From the NCBI GenBank assembly GCA_913057925.1, contig CAJXPG010000016.1:1-41320 (forward strand): DNA of 41,320 nt, given 5' to 3'. Position 1 is the stretch's first letter; every line of letters starts with the position of its first letter. Below, in pieces: positions 9,420 through 17,170 of the stretch. Origin of the DNA: an uncultured Colwellia sp. GTDB lineage: Bacteria > Pseudomonadota > Gammaproteobacteria > Enterobacterales > Alteromonadaceae. The notes under the pieces were generated by a model. That model did not search any database, was not told the DNA's origin, and saw nothing but the letters and a program-made list of their open reading frames with translations. The position numbers and the translations under genes are program-made.

Positions 9420-10298
9420 TTAATCAACTGTTTTTACTCGCCAAAATCGAGCGAATCTAGGAATGCCTGCTTGAGTTAAGCCATTATATTTAAAGGTAAT
9501 GGTAGTACCAATCTTAGGCGGGTTCGCTCGTTGGTTATCACTAAAGCCAGAGCCTATTTTAAAAGTAATATTATCTTTTGTTTTAACCTTTAAAGCACCT
9601 AGTTGTCCCAAGTACTTTCCCTTGCCTGCTGTATAGCCAATAACGATAGCCTCATCATCTTGATATTTTTTTAACTTCATTAATGAGGCGCTGCGACCAG
9701 CTTTATATAATGCATTTTCATGATGCAACATCAGTCCCTCACCATGGGCGGCTATTAGTGTTACTAAACGTTTATCGACATCAGCCATTCGGTTATATTT
9801 TTTCTGAGGGATCATGGCTAAGTAAGGCGATTGAGTCTTTTTTGATAACGACTTCATTTTTAATACTCGTTGATGAAAAGGTCCTTGGTAACTAGGAAGA
9901 TCAAATATCATAAACCTAACGTCTTTCCAGCAACTAAGCGCTTGGTTTTGTTCGGCTCGTTTTTTACTGACACAAGAAAGTAACGCTTGAAACTGATCTC
10001 TTGATAACCATAGCTCTCCATCAAGTGGCGTTGTCGGCCAATTTTTTGTAAACCAAGCAGGAGTATTGATGGTATTGCCTTGCCTAGTAAATAGCTGGTG
10101 GCCATTCCAATAACCGCGAACGCCATCAAGCTTCTCAGAAACAAAATAATGCGATATATCTGAAACTTCATGGTAATGAGTGGCATGTTGAAGCTGGGGT
10201 TTTTCTGGCTTGAAGGGCTGTTTAGCAGTGGCTACTTTGTGTGGCAAGTTAACAAAGACAATACAGAAAATTATAATGCCAAGGCGATAATTTTTCAT
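9420..10298 (-). CDS. ligE: Exported minimal ATP-dependent DNA ligase (LigE type)
   Basis: A 292-residue protein with an N-terminal signal peptide ending near VATA, followed by the two-domain core of ATP-dependent DNA ligases. Motif I is SEKLDGVRGYW with the adenylated lysine at about K56; motif III is TPLDGELWLSRD; motif IV is EGLMLHHE; motif V is LGALKVK. The C-terminal OB domain ends the protein and no accessory domains are present. Small periplasm-directed ligases of this kind (Lig E) occur in naturally competent gammaproteobacteria, and a role with extracellular or incoming DNA has been proposed for them. ATG 10298 is chosen over GTG 10301 because GGAGG (10305-10309) sits 6 bases from it. 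Confidence 0.9.
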   Translation of the reverse strand: MKNYRLGIIIFCIVFVNLPHKVATAKQPFKPEKPQLQHATHYHEVSDISHYFVSEKLDGVRGYWNGHQLFTRQGNTINTPAWFTKNWPTTPLDGELWLSRDQFQALLSCVSKKRAEQNQALSCWKDVRFMIFDLPSYQGPFHQRVLKMKSLSKKTQSPYLAMIPQKKYNRMADVDKRLVTLIAAHGEGLMLHHENALYKAGRSASLMKLKKYQDDEAIVIGYTAGKGKYLGQLGALKVKTKDNITFKIGSGFSDNQRANPPKIGTTITFKYNGLTQAGIPRFARFWRVKTVD

Positions 10299-10401
10299 CA
10301 CATACCTCCATGTAATATGATATTTGGTAAAAATATTAGTCTAGTCTATATTTGAAAAATGGACGCACTTTTTATCAGTGATTAAGCTAGCAAGGATTGC
10401 T

Positions 10402-10965
10402 ATGAATAACTTACCTTTCAAATTATTAAACCGCTTTATTGTTTTTTTTGTATTTGCCTTGATATTGATGCTGCTTGATATCAGCCAAGTTCATGCTAAA
10501 AAACGCTGTAAACCTTACTTAGAAAAACTTCATAACATTCAAGCGATGCAGCGTAATGCTTATTCGTTGAAACGCGGCAATAGTTTAAGAGCTAAGGAGG
10601 ACAAGGCAAGAGAAAAGTGGTGGCAGTGTGAGCATAGCTCTTTAGCAAAATTTAAAGCGCTAAATGACAAGAGTAAGAAGAAATCGGTAAAGAAAACTAA
10701 CAAAGATAAGCGAAAAAAATATGCTAATAACCACAGTAAAAAACGAACAAAGTTAGTACCATCAAAAAATAAGCTGGTCAGCTTTAACCAGCAGAGCGCG
10801 ATAGTTATTAAATCTAAATATCAAGGAGGTAAGAGGCAAGCTTGGTTAGCATTTTACCAAAAACCGATAAAATGCCAACGTCCTAAAACACTTAATGTTT
10901 TTGCGTTTTGTACTGAAGATAAAAGGCAACAGCAGGCGCTATTTGAGCAAAAATATTTTCAGTAA
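10402..10965 (+). CDS. Exported lysine-rich hypothetical protein
   Basis: A 187-residue protein not recognised as a known family. A long hydrophobic N-terminal segment (FIVFFVFALILMLLDISQVHA) looks like a signal peptide or membrane anchor. The middle is strongly basic, rich in Lys, Ser and Asn (about residues 85-125), and two cysteines remain in the C-terminal part. ATG 10402 is chosen because AAGGA (10392-10396) lies 5 bases upstream; an in-frame GTG at 10378 has no such site. It is divergent from the exported DNA ligase gene, so the two might share a control region, and a basic secreted protein could bind DNA or envelope polymers; that is speculation. Confidence 0.65.
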   Translation: MNNLPFKLLNRFIVFFVFALILMLLDISQVHAKKRCKPYLEKLHNIQAMQRNAYSLKRGNSLRAKEDKAREKWWQCEHSSLAKFKALNDKSKKKSVKKTNKDKRKKYANNHSKKRTKLVPSKNKLVSFNQQSAIVIKSKYQGGKRQAWLAFYQKPIKCQRPKTLNVFAFCTEDKRQQQALFEQKYFQ

Positions 10966-10977
10966 GTGTCTTTGTTA

Positions 10978-11700
10978 TTATGCTTGGTAACTAGCTTTGC
11001 TTGCTTTGTATTGATTTACCATGGCATCAATAGTGCTTTGTTCATAGGCGCGTAATCCGCTTAGTAGCATGTGCTTTTTACCGTGGCCTATTACTTCACC
11101 ATTTGATAATAAATCAAACTCTAGCCAAGCATCACCACGTTTACTGTCAATGGTTAGGCTGGTATCAGCAAGTTTTAATTCAACCGTGTCCGCATCTAGA
11201 GTATGTAAGTCGATAGACATTGATTGATACATAACCATAGGTCGAGCAGGGTTAATCATGACATTTTTTTCAGCCATCAGTTTCACTAAAATATCAGGAA
11301 AAGTGTGACCTGAAAAATCAACATATGCTTTAGTTAGGGCGTTAATTAAAGCTGGGCAATGAGTTTTTTCACCGCTTACCTGAACACTTAAGCAGGTTTT
11401 ATCTTTATCATCTTTTATGTCGAAACTATCATCGATTTGTTGTGGAAAAGTAAGGCTAACATTATCACTTACCATGCCTGAAAAATCGAAAGTCATTTTT
11501 TTATGTAGACCTGATTTTGCGATGATAATTGAAAACAGTAGGTCGCCTGGCACACAAAAGCGCTTCGCATCAATGTTATGTAATGGATTAAAATCATCGG
11601 CAACTTGTTTAGCAAAGTCGCTGCCTTGTTGGCGAGTGAAACTAATTTGATCAGCATTAATTGGGCAGTAATTTTCAATAAACATTTCTTTAATAGACAT
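10978..11700 (-). CDS. DUF3581 family protein
   Basis: A 240-residue protein of the gammaproteobacterial DUF3581 family; no function is established. Near the N-terminus it carries ADDFNPLHNIDAKRF (D36, N38, P39, H41), which closely resembles the Asp-x-Asn-Pro-x-His signature of MaoC-like hotdog hydratases. The following FCVPGDLLFSIIIAK is compatible with the long central helix of that fold. A second similar half may follow. No signal peptide is present, so it is probably cytoplasmic. It is convergent with the lysine-rich hypothetical gene. A role in acyl-chain chemistry is only an inference from the motif. Confidence 0.8.
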   Translation of the reverse strand: MSIKEMFIENYCPINADQISFTRQQGSDFAKQVADDFNPLHNIDAKRFCVPGDLLFSIIIAKSGLHKKMTFDFSGMVSDNVSLTFPQQIDDSFDIKDDKDKTCLSVQVSGEKTHCPALINALTKAYVDFSGHTFPDILVKLMAEKNVMINPARPMVMYQSMSIDLHTLDADTVELKLADTSLTIDSKRGDAWLEFDLLSNGEVIGHGKKHMLLSGLRAYEQSTIDAMVNQYKASKASYQA

Positions 11701-11804
11701 TTGTACAACTTTATTTTTAGTGATTTTTTAATGACGGCAGTATTCTATCAGCAGTAGCTAGCTAAATCGAAAAAAAAAGCAACTTCTTTAACTGAGCAGA
11801 CCTG

Positions 11805-12083
11805 TTACTTTGGGCAGTATTGGCTTACTAGCTGTTCTTTTTGGTGCTTTGATAAGTGGCGAATTTGATACTCTCTTTTACACGCTAAGCTTTTGCTTGC
11901 TGCACTTTCTAAATAAGCTAAGCGCACAGGACGCCTAGCTCGGGTATATTTCGCCCCAAGTTTACTGTTATTATGTTCATCAACACGGCGATGAATGTCG
12001 GTGGTCACTCCGGCATATAAACTATTATCGCTACAGCGCAGAAAATAAACCCACCAAGTTGTTGTGATATTTTTTTCTGTCAT
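11805..12083 (-). CDS. GIY-YIG domain protein (YhbQ-like)
   Basis: A 92-residue single-domain GIY-YIG protein of the UvrC N-terminal superfamily, the usual size for this group. The motif halves are WVYFLRCSDNSLYAGVT and DIHRRVDEHN, followed by GAKYTRARRPVRLAYLE and the glutamate-bearing helix ACKREYQIRHLS. Start ATG 12083 is chosen because it gives the normal family N-terminus (MTEKN...); a longer reading frame would overlap the divergent arfB gene. Proteins of this kind are predicted small nucleases, mostly uncharacterised. Confidence 0.87.
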   Translation of the reverse strand: MTEKNITTTWWVYFLRCSDNSLYAGVTTDIHRRVDEHNNSKLGAKYTRARRPVRLAYLESAASKSLACKREYQIRHLSKHQKEQLVSQYCPK

Positions 12084-12135
12084 AGAGAGCAAATGAATGT
12101 TGATACGAGTAAAGTTGGCTAAATGGTAAATAAAA

Positions 12136-12549
12136 GTGCTTGAGATTTCAAATAGTGTCAGCTTGGCTGATTGGGAAATAGAACTCAGTGCCATCAGAGC
12201 TATGGGCAATGGTGGCCAGCGAGTAAATAAAGTGGCTACTGCTATTCACTTACGGTTTGATATTAACAGATCTACTCTACCAACTATCTATAAAGAACGC
12301 CTGCTTGCCTCAAAAGACAGTCGTATTAGCAAGGAGGGGGTGATCATTATCAAAGCGCAAAGTTTTCGCACCCAAGAGATGAATAAAGAGGATGCACTGA
12401 CACGTTTGAAAGCTTTTATTCAATCTGTGATGGTGGTCCAAAAAAGTCGACGAGCAACTAAGCCAACTAAAGGTTCAGTGCAAAGGCGGTTAGCCAGTAA
12501 AGCCAATAGAAAAGAAGTAAAACAGTCCAGAAAGAAAGTACAGTTTTAG
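12136..12549 (+). CDS. arfB: Peptidyl-tRNA hydrolase ArfB (ribosome rescue)
   Basis: A 137-residue class-I-release-factor-like protein that enters the A site of ribosomes stalled without a stop codon and hydrolyses the peptidyl-tRNA. The catalytic GGQ motif is in AMGNGGQRVNKVATAIHLRF (G26-G27-Q28). The C-terminal tail is strongly basic (RRATKPTKGSVQRRL, KQSRKKVQF) and would insert into the mRNA tunnel, as in E. coli ArfB. The start is GTG 12136: an in-frame stop lies at 12127-12129 and no ATG is available between. The gene is divergent from the GIY-YIG gene, with 52 bases between start codons. Confidence 0.93.
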   Translation: MLEISNSVSLADWEIELSAIRAMGNGGQRVNKVATAIHLRFDINRSTLPTIYKERLLASKDSRISKEGVIIIKAQSFRTQEMNKEDALTRLKAFIQSVMVVQKSRRATKPTKGSVQRRLASKANRKEVKQSRKKVQF

Positions 12550-12657
12550 TGTTAATTAAGCGACCAGTTTAATCCTGTGAAATTTTTCATTGTGTTTGCT
12601 TAAGTCCTATCTTAGATAATAATTTAAATATTGAACATTAGAGAATAGAGAGCCATC

Positions 12658-13509
12658 ATGCCAATTAGCGAAGTAGGAGCAGTTGAAAAACTCACCTCAC
12701 AACTTGATAGTAATAATTTAGTCCAATATCAATTACCACTAGTTAGTTTAGAGGGAGATAATAGCAAGCAAAGCATTGCGTTAAATCCCTTAATCGGTAA
12801 AAAAATCACATTAAACTACACCGGTAATATTGCGTGTAAGCACTGCGGTAAAGCCACGAAAAAGAGTTACTCTCAAGGGTACTGCTATCCTTGTATGAGT
12901 AAGCTTGCACAGTGTGATATGTGTATTATGAAACCTGAAACTTGTCATTTTCATTTAGGCACTTGTCGTGATCCTGAGTGGGGTGAAAAAAACTGTATGA
13001 TTGATCATTATGTTTATCTCGCTAATAGTTCTGGGTTAAAGGTCGGCATCACTCGTCACACGCAATTACCAACGCGCTGGATTGATCAAGGTGCTTGTCA
13101 GGCATTACCTATATTTAAGGTGAGCACTCGCTTACAATCTGGCCTAGTAGAAACAGCTTTAGCAGAATTTATTAGTGATAAAACAAACTGGCGGGCGATG
13201 TTAAAAGGAGAACCTGAACCGATAAACTTAAAAGAAAGAGCTGAAGAGTTAATCCCAGAGATTAGTTTACGCTTGTCAAAGTTGCGTCTTGAGTTTGGTA
13301 GCGACGCGGTGCAAGAGTTAGATGAAAGTATTCAAGAAATTCATTACCCGGTGAGTGAGTACCTCACTAAAATCAGCTCTTTTAATTTTGATAAAACACC
13401 GTCTGTTTCAGGCGTATTACTTGGTATTAAAGGTCAGTATTTAATCTTTGATAAAGGGGTTATTAATATGAGAAAGTTTAGCTCATATCAAATAAGTATT
13501 GACTATTAA
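12658..13509 (+). CDS. DUF2797 family protein, zinc-binding
   Basis: A 283-residue protein of the DUF2797 family. Residues 60-103 hold eight cysteines (C60, C63, C76, C79, C86, C89, C96, C103) in CxxC-type pairs, suggesting structural zinc. The next block, HYVYLANSSGLKVGITRHTQ followed by a TRW-x-QGA stretch, reads like a GIY-YIG fold (VYL...KVGIT...RW), although this is my reading of the motif. The remainder is helical. The function is unknown; a nucleic-acid role would fit zinc ribbons beside a GIY-YIG-like core. Confidence 0.82.
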   Translation: MPISEVGAVEKLTSQLDSNNLVQYQLPLVSLEGDNSKQSIALNPLIGKKITLNYTGNIACKHCGKATKKSYSQGYCYPCMSKLAQCDMCIMKPETCHFHLGTCRDPEWGEKNCMIDHYVYLANSSGLKVGITRHTQLPTRWIDQGACQALPIFKVSTRLQSGLVETALAEFISDKTNWRAMLKGEPEPINLKERAEELIPEISLRLSKLRLEFGSDAVQELDESIQEIHYPVSEYLTKISSFNFDKTPSVSGVLLGIKGQYLIFDKGVINMRKFSSYQISIDY

Positions 13510-13621
13510 TAGCTTGAACTTGAGAATAAGCCAATATTCTTAGCTATAATTAAGTACATAAGGTACTTTGCTAAGATTTGAAATATCGAATTTGTAAAAT
13601 GCTGTATTTAAGGTAAGTAAG

Positions 13622-14473
13622 ATGACCGCAGATGATTATGTAGATCAAGCCAGTGAAATTTTTGTTTTGTCTGATTCTTTTATCAGAATTAGAGAGTTGA
13701 TAGACGATGAAGCGTCGACTATTGATGATATATCGGAAGTTATTTTATTAGATCCTGCGCTTTCTGGGACAGTCTTAAAACTTGCTAACAGTCCATTTTT
13801 CAACTATCCCGGAAAAATAGATACCATTTCTAAAGCGGTTTTAGTTTTGGGCATTACCGAGGTTTATAACCTTGTTATTGCGTATTTCACTACAGAGGCT
13901 TTCAAAAATATCGATGCTAACCAAGATTACCTTGATGAATTTTGGGTAAAGAGCGTTGATTGTGCTTTATTGATGAAGTATTTAGGAACCAGCTTAGGTA
14001 TTGTGCACGCGGAGCGTTTATTTATTCTAGGTTTATTGCATAATTTAGGTGAATTGGTTGTTCATCAAATCACTGCTGAGAAGCAACGTGATTGTGATAG
14101 TCAAGATATCAGCCTACTCCCATGGGATAAACAAGAAGATGTCTTAGGCTTTACCTTTGGTTCGTGCTCAGCTGAACTTTTGAAGCAGTGGCAGTTACCT
14201 TATAGTATTTTTGCGCCTATTCGTGATCAAGACGTCGAAGACTTAAGTCAATACAATGCTGAAACACAATTATTGTATATAGCTAAGCGTGTTATGGTGA
14301 AAAGTCAGGTTTTTAAAGGGCAGAGTTTGGATTACAGTGACTTTTTAACCAAAGAACAGCTTGAACTGCTTTGTTTAGATAAAGATATGTTAAACAATGC
14401 GGTTGATTACTGCGATTTAGAGCGCTTAGGCTTATTATCTATTTTAAACCCAAGTGCTTCTATGCTGTACTAA
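13622..14473 (+). CDS. HDOD domain protein (paralogue 2)
   Basis: A 283-residue HDOD-only protein, paralogous to the one at 4909-5751 and collinear over its full length (compare GFTFGSCSAELLKQWQLP with GFTYTDVSADLLKIWQLP). It keeps the His of the HD motif (LFILGLLHNLGELVV) but has Asn for the Asp, so metal-dependent hydrolysis is unlikely. It is preceded by GGTAAGTAAG, a weak ribosome binding site, and followed by a strong terminator. The roles of both copies are unknown. Confidence 0.88.
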   Translation: MTADDYVDQASEIFVLSDSFIRIRELIDDEASTIDDISEVILLDPALSGTVLKLANSPFFNYPGKIDTISKAVLVLGITEVYNLVIAYFTTEAFKNIDANQDYLDEFWVKSVDCALLMKYLGTSLGIVHAERLFILGLLHNLGELVVHQITAEKQRDCDSQDISLLPWDKQEDVLGFTFGSCSAELLKQWQLPYSIFAPIRDQDVEDLSQYNAETQLLYIAKRVMVKSQVFKGQSLDYSDFLTKEQLELLCLDKDMLNNAVDYCDLERLGLLSILNPSASMLY

Positions 14474-14500
14474 TTTGACTTAATTGTTCATGATATTTTA

Positions 14501-14534
14501 AAGGCCGATAAGCACATGTTTATCGGCCTTTTTT
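14501..14534 (+). terminator. Terminator between HDOD gene and biosynthetic cluster
   Basis: A perfect 11-bp stem, AAGGCCGATAA (14501-14511) with TTATCGGCCTT (14520-14530), has an 8-base loop and is followed by TTTT. It ends the HDOD transcript. It may also act weakly on the convergent minus-strand cluster, where the following bases are only TTTAAAAT. Confidence 0.85.
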
Positions 14535-14554
14535 CTAGCTCTTTAATGGATTGT

Positions 14555-16228
14555 TTATCTTGGGTTATAGCGACCCATACTGAGTATGTGGTTAGGGTCT
14601 AAACATATTTTTAGTTGATCAACCGTTTGCCAAAAGTGGCTATCTTTATTTAACAACCCTTGCTGTTGATCGATATTGAGACGATAAGGTACAAAGCCTT
14701 TTTTTAACCCTCCTTCTACTAAGGCGGTTAAGCAATTATGGGCATCTTTCACCGCTTGAGGGTTAGATAAGTCGAAAACTATTGGAATAGTACTATCAAC
14801 GCAATCATGTTTTAAATTAGTAAAAGTGATAAAAGGTTCAATATTATATTCAGGGCAGGTGGTTCGGACGAACGTGACAAACTCTCTAACCTTATTGGCT
14901 TTCATCGGAATTAAGGGGGCATACCAAAGTATGCCACAACCATCTTTGCCCGGAGATAAGCGCTCTTTGTCATAGCTGTCTGCTGCTTTATGCCGCCAGT
15001 AGGCCAGTTTTAAAGCAACTCTGTTAGGTTTGCCTAACATAATCTCCTTACCTTTATCGAAGGAGCTAAGTTGTTCAGCTATCATGGTTAATGCTGGTAC
15101 TTTGTTGATCAGCCAATCGGGTAAAAGACTGATGATTTTTTTGGGGATAACAATCGCAGGACTAGTTGAATAAATTCGCTTACAGGGGATTTGTTTAAAT
15201 AGTGTATTAATTTCTTTTCTTACTACCTTAACAACGTTTTTGGTGCCGTAAATACTGCCGACAATTGTCCAACTCGGGGTTTTTAGTTGCTGTGAAAGTA
15301 GTTTAACATCATTATTTTCCATGACTTGGTGAGCGCCATTGCCTTTTGGATTTTTAGCAAACATAGATAACAATCTACGTTTATCCATTAAATTAATTGA
15401 GCCAACAATCCCTTCATAGTCTTGTAGTACCTGTCTAATCAACGGAATAACTTGTTCAAGTTGTGCATCATTTTCAATTTGAATAAAGAAAGAGGAAAAA
15501 CCTGTTTTTCTTTTTGCTAAACGAATGGTCATTTGACTGACAATGCCAAAGTTAGACTGGGTAAACAGTCCTTCTAAATATGGACCAAGGCCCCACTTAA
15601 AGGTTTTATCTACGAAGCTATTTTCACTTGCATCTAACTCGTCAACAGCTGACTGGTAAGGTGTACCATTTGCCCAAAAACCTTTGATACTGTTTACTGC
15701 GGCGAAATGATCTGTATATGGGGTAATGCCGTAGCCTCGCTCCAGTGCATTAGCCAATATTGAGCAACTGGGGCCTGCGCCTGTAACCGGCACCATATAA
15801 TCTTGGTTGTGCTGCTCTAAAAAATCATTCAACTGCTGTTGTGTGACTCCTGGCTCAATCGTTACTAGTCCTAATTGACTATCAAAGTGACTTATAATTG
15901 TTAATTTACTTAAATCGACAAGGATAATATTTTTAGTTAACCCCGCTGGTTGGCTCGTTCCGTAGCCCCAGTTATTACCAGTACTGATTGGATGCAGAGA
16001 AAAAGCAAGTTCATCATCGAGAGCGTATCGATTGGCTAAGTCTAGTAAGGCTTTAATCTCATTGCTTTGGCTTAAAGTAACCATGGCCATTAACTGGCGC
16101 TTCTTATCAGGAAAGTGTTGTAGTCCTTCAGTACCTTGTACCAAGCGGTCTAGTTTTTTTGACTCAAAGACTAAGCTTGAATCAGTTGAAAGGACATTTT
16201 GGATAAGGGATTTTAGTTGTTCTTGCAT
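14555..16228 (-). CDS. VAO/4-cresol-dehydrogenase-type FAD oxidoreductase
   Basis: A 557-residue flavoprotein with a PCMH-type FAD-binding half (about residues 45-260) and a C-terminal cap. Family-specific blocks match the vanillyl-alcohol oxidase / p-cresol methylhydroxylase / eugenol hydroxylase branch: GNNWGYGTSQPAG (84-96), NALERGYGITPYTDHF (160-175), a C-terminal CGILWYAPLIP, and DPNHILSMGRY near the end. Aligned by eye, Y89 and D173 take the places of catalytic Tyr108 and Asp170 of vanillyl-alcohol oxidase. That branch oxidises para-substituted phenols through a quinone-methide, so a phenolic substrate such as a tyrosine derivative is a reasonable guess. It is the last gene of the minus-strand cluster, 34 bases after the acyltransferase. 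The site of covalent FAD attachment, if any, is not identified. Confidence 0.85.
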   Translation of the reverse strand: MQEQLKSLIQNVLSTDSSLVFESKKLDRLVQGTEGLQHFPDKKRQLMAMVTLSQSNEIKALLDLANRYALDDELAFSLHPISTGNNWGYGTSQPAGLTKNIILVDLSKLTIISHFDSQLGLVTIEPGVTQQQLNDFLEQHNQDYMVPVTGAGPSCSILANALERGYGITPYTDHFAAVNSIKGFWANGTPYQSAVDELDASENSFVDKTFKWGLGPYLEGLFTQSNFGIVSQMTIRLAKRKTGFSSFFIQIENDAQLEQVIPLIRQVLQDYEGIVGSINLMDKRRLLSMFAKNPKGNGAHQVMENNDVKLLSQQLKTPSWTIVGSIYGTKNVVKVVRKEINTLFKQIPCKRIYSTSPAIVIPKKIISLLPDWLINKVPALTMIAEQLSSFDKGKEIMLGKPNRVALKLAYWRHKAADSYDKERLSPGKDGCGILWYAPLIPMKANKVREFVTFVRTTCPEYNIEPFITFTNLKHDCVDSTIPIVFDLSNPQAVKDAHNCLTALVEGGLKKGFVPYRLNIDQQQGLLNKDSHFWQTVDQLKICLDPNHILSMGRYNPR

Positions 16229-16262
16229 AAGAAGCTCTTAGCGGTAAACCGCAGGTATCAAG

Positions 16263-17087
16263 TTACTTTGGAGCTAACTTATCGAGTTGTGAGCAAATAT
16301 CTTTTTCAATGGTGTTATATAGGCTCTTAAAACCAGGCGAAAGGTTCCTCATAAATATTTCAGGGTTGATGTAGTAGGGGGCTCGTAACCCATGGTAATC
16401 CACAGGCTCGCCAAGCTGCTGAAATGTTATTCCAATAAACTTCATGCTACGTGCAAGCCTTGGTTCCATCATCACGTAAACATGACGTATGCCGGTATTC
16501 ATCCCCATTGTTGCGGCAGCCATATATAAACCAATAGCGATAAAAGGAAAGCAACGTAGCTCAGTTTCAGAGTAGCTTATTTCGCTGATAACCCCGGTTC
16601 CAGAGCCTTTGAAATGATCCGCTTTACGTCGACGAAAATCAGATTTAACTGCTAAACGAGATATTTCAGCAATTTCTGCACGGTTAAACCTTTCAGGGCT
16701 AAGATCTTCATTAGTAATTGAATCCATACAATATTTTTCAATGGGAAGTAATTGGTCAGGGCCACTTGAAGTAACCAACCTGACACAACTAGTAAATATC
16801 TCTGAAGGTTTATGTTTAATTAGCGAGAAAATTGATTGTTGATCAAACTCATCTGTCTCTTGACCGTCATCTCTGACATCTTCAAAGGCAAGCTCTTCAC
16901 AATAAACATTGTGGCGAATCCTAAACGCTTCTTCTTTTAATGTCTGATCAACAGCAATATGTGGCTGTAGAAATTGAGTAAAGTGATCTGAAATGCTGTG
17001 CGCTTCTCTACTTGCCTTGGCGGAGGCAATCTTTTTGGTGATATCACCGATAACGGGTGTGCTTAGTAAACGCTGATTCCAGTTCAT
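16263..17087 (-). CDS. LuxI/FeeM-like N-acyltransferase, PEP-CTERM/exosortase-associated family
   Basis: A 274-residue GNAT-fold acyltransferase matching the TIGR03694-type group (PEP-CTERM/exosortase system-associated acyltransferase), related to autoinducer synthases and N-acyl amino acid synthases. Diagnostic blocks are EEAFRIRHNVYCEELAFE (about residues 52-69), SCVRLVTS, RAEIAEISRLAVKSDFRRRK (about 146-165) and a C-terminal IRHVYVMMEPRLARSMKFIG. These correspond to the substrate-binding Arg/Glu motif and the EISR motif of LuxI/FeeM. It should transfer an acyl chain to an amine; the substrate is not readable. TTGGA serves as ribosome binding site. It lies 83 bases after the decarboxylase. 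No luxR-type gene or acyl carrier protein is adjacent. Confidence 0.87.
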   Translation of the reverse strand: MNWNQRLLSTPVIGDITKKIASAKASREAHSISDHFTQFLQPHIAVDQTLKEEAFRIRHNVYCEELAFEDVRDDGQETDEFDQQSIFSLIKHKPSEIFTSCVRLVTSSGPDQLLPIEKYCMDSITNEDLSPERFNRAEIAEISRLAVKSDFRRRKADHFKGSGTGVISEISYSETELRCFPFIAIGLYMAAATMGMNTGIRHVYVMMEPRLARSMKFIGITFQQLGEPVDYHGLRAPYYINPEIFMRNLSPGFKSLYNTIEKDICSQLDKLAPK

Positions 17088-17170
17088 TCTTATTCCAAGA
17101 TGAAAATATAAATAACTAGGCTAGCCTCAGTATAGCCGTTAACCTAGCATATCTGAAATTTGTGACACAT

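Noticed and set aside
16263-17087. Quorum-sensing LuxI autoinducer synthase
   Set aside because: The sequence fits the PEP-CTERM/exosortase-associated acyltransferase group, is longer than LuxI, and no LuxR-type receptor is nearby.
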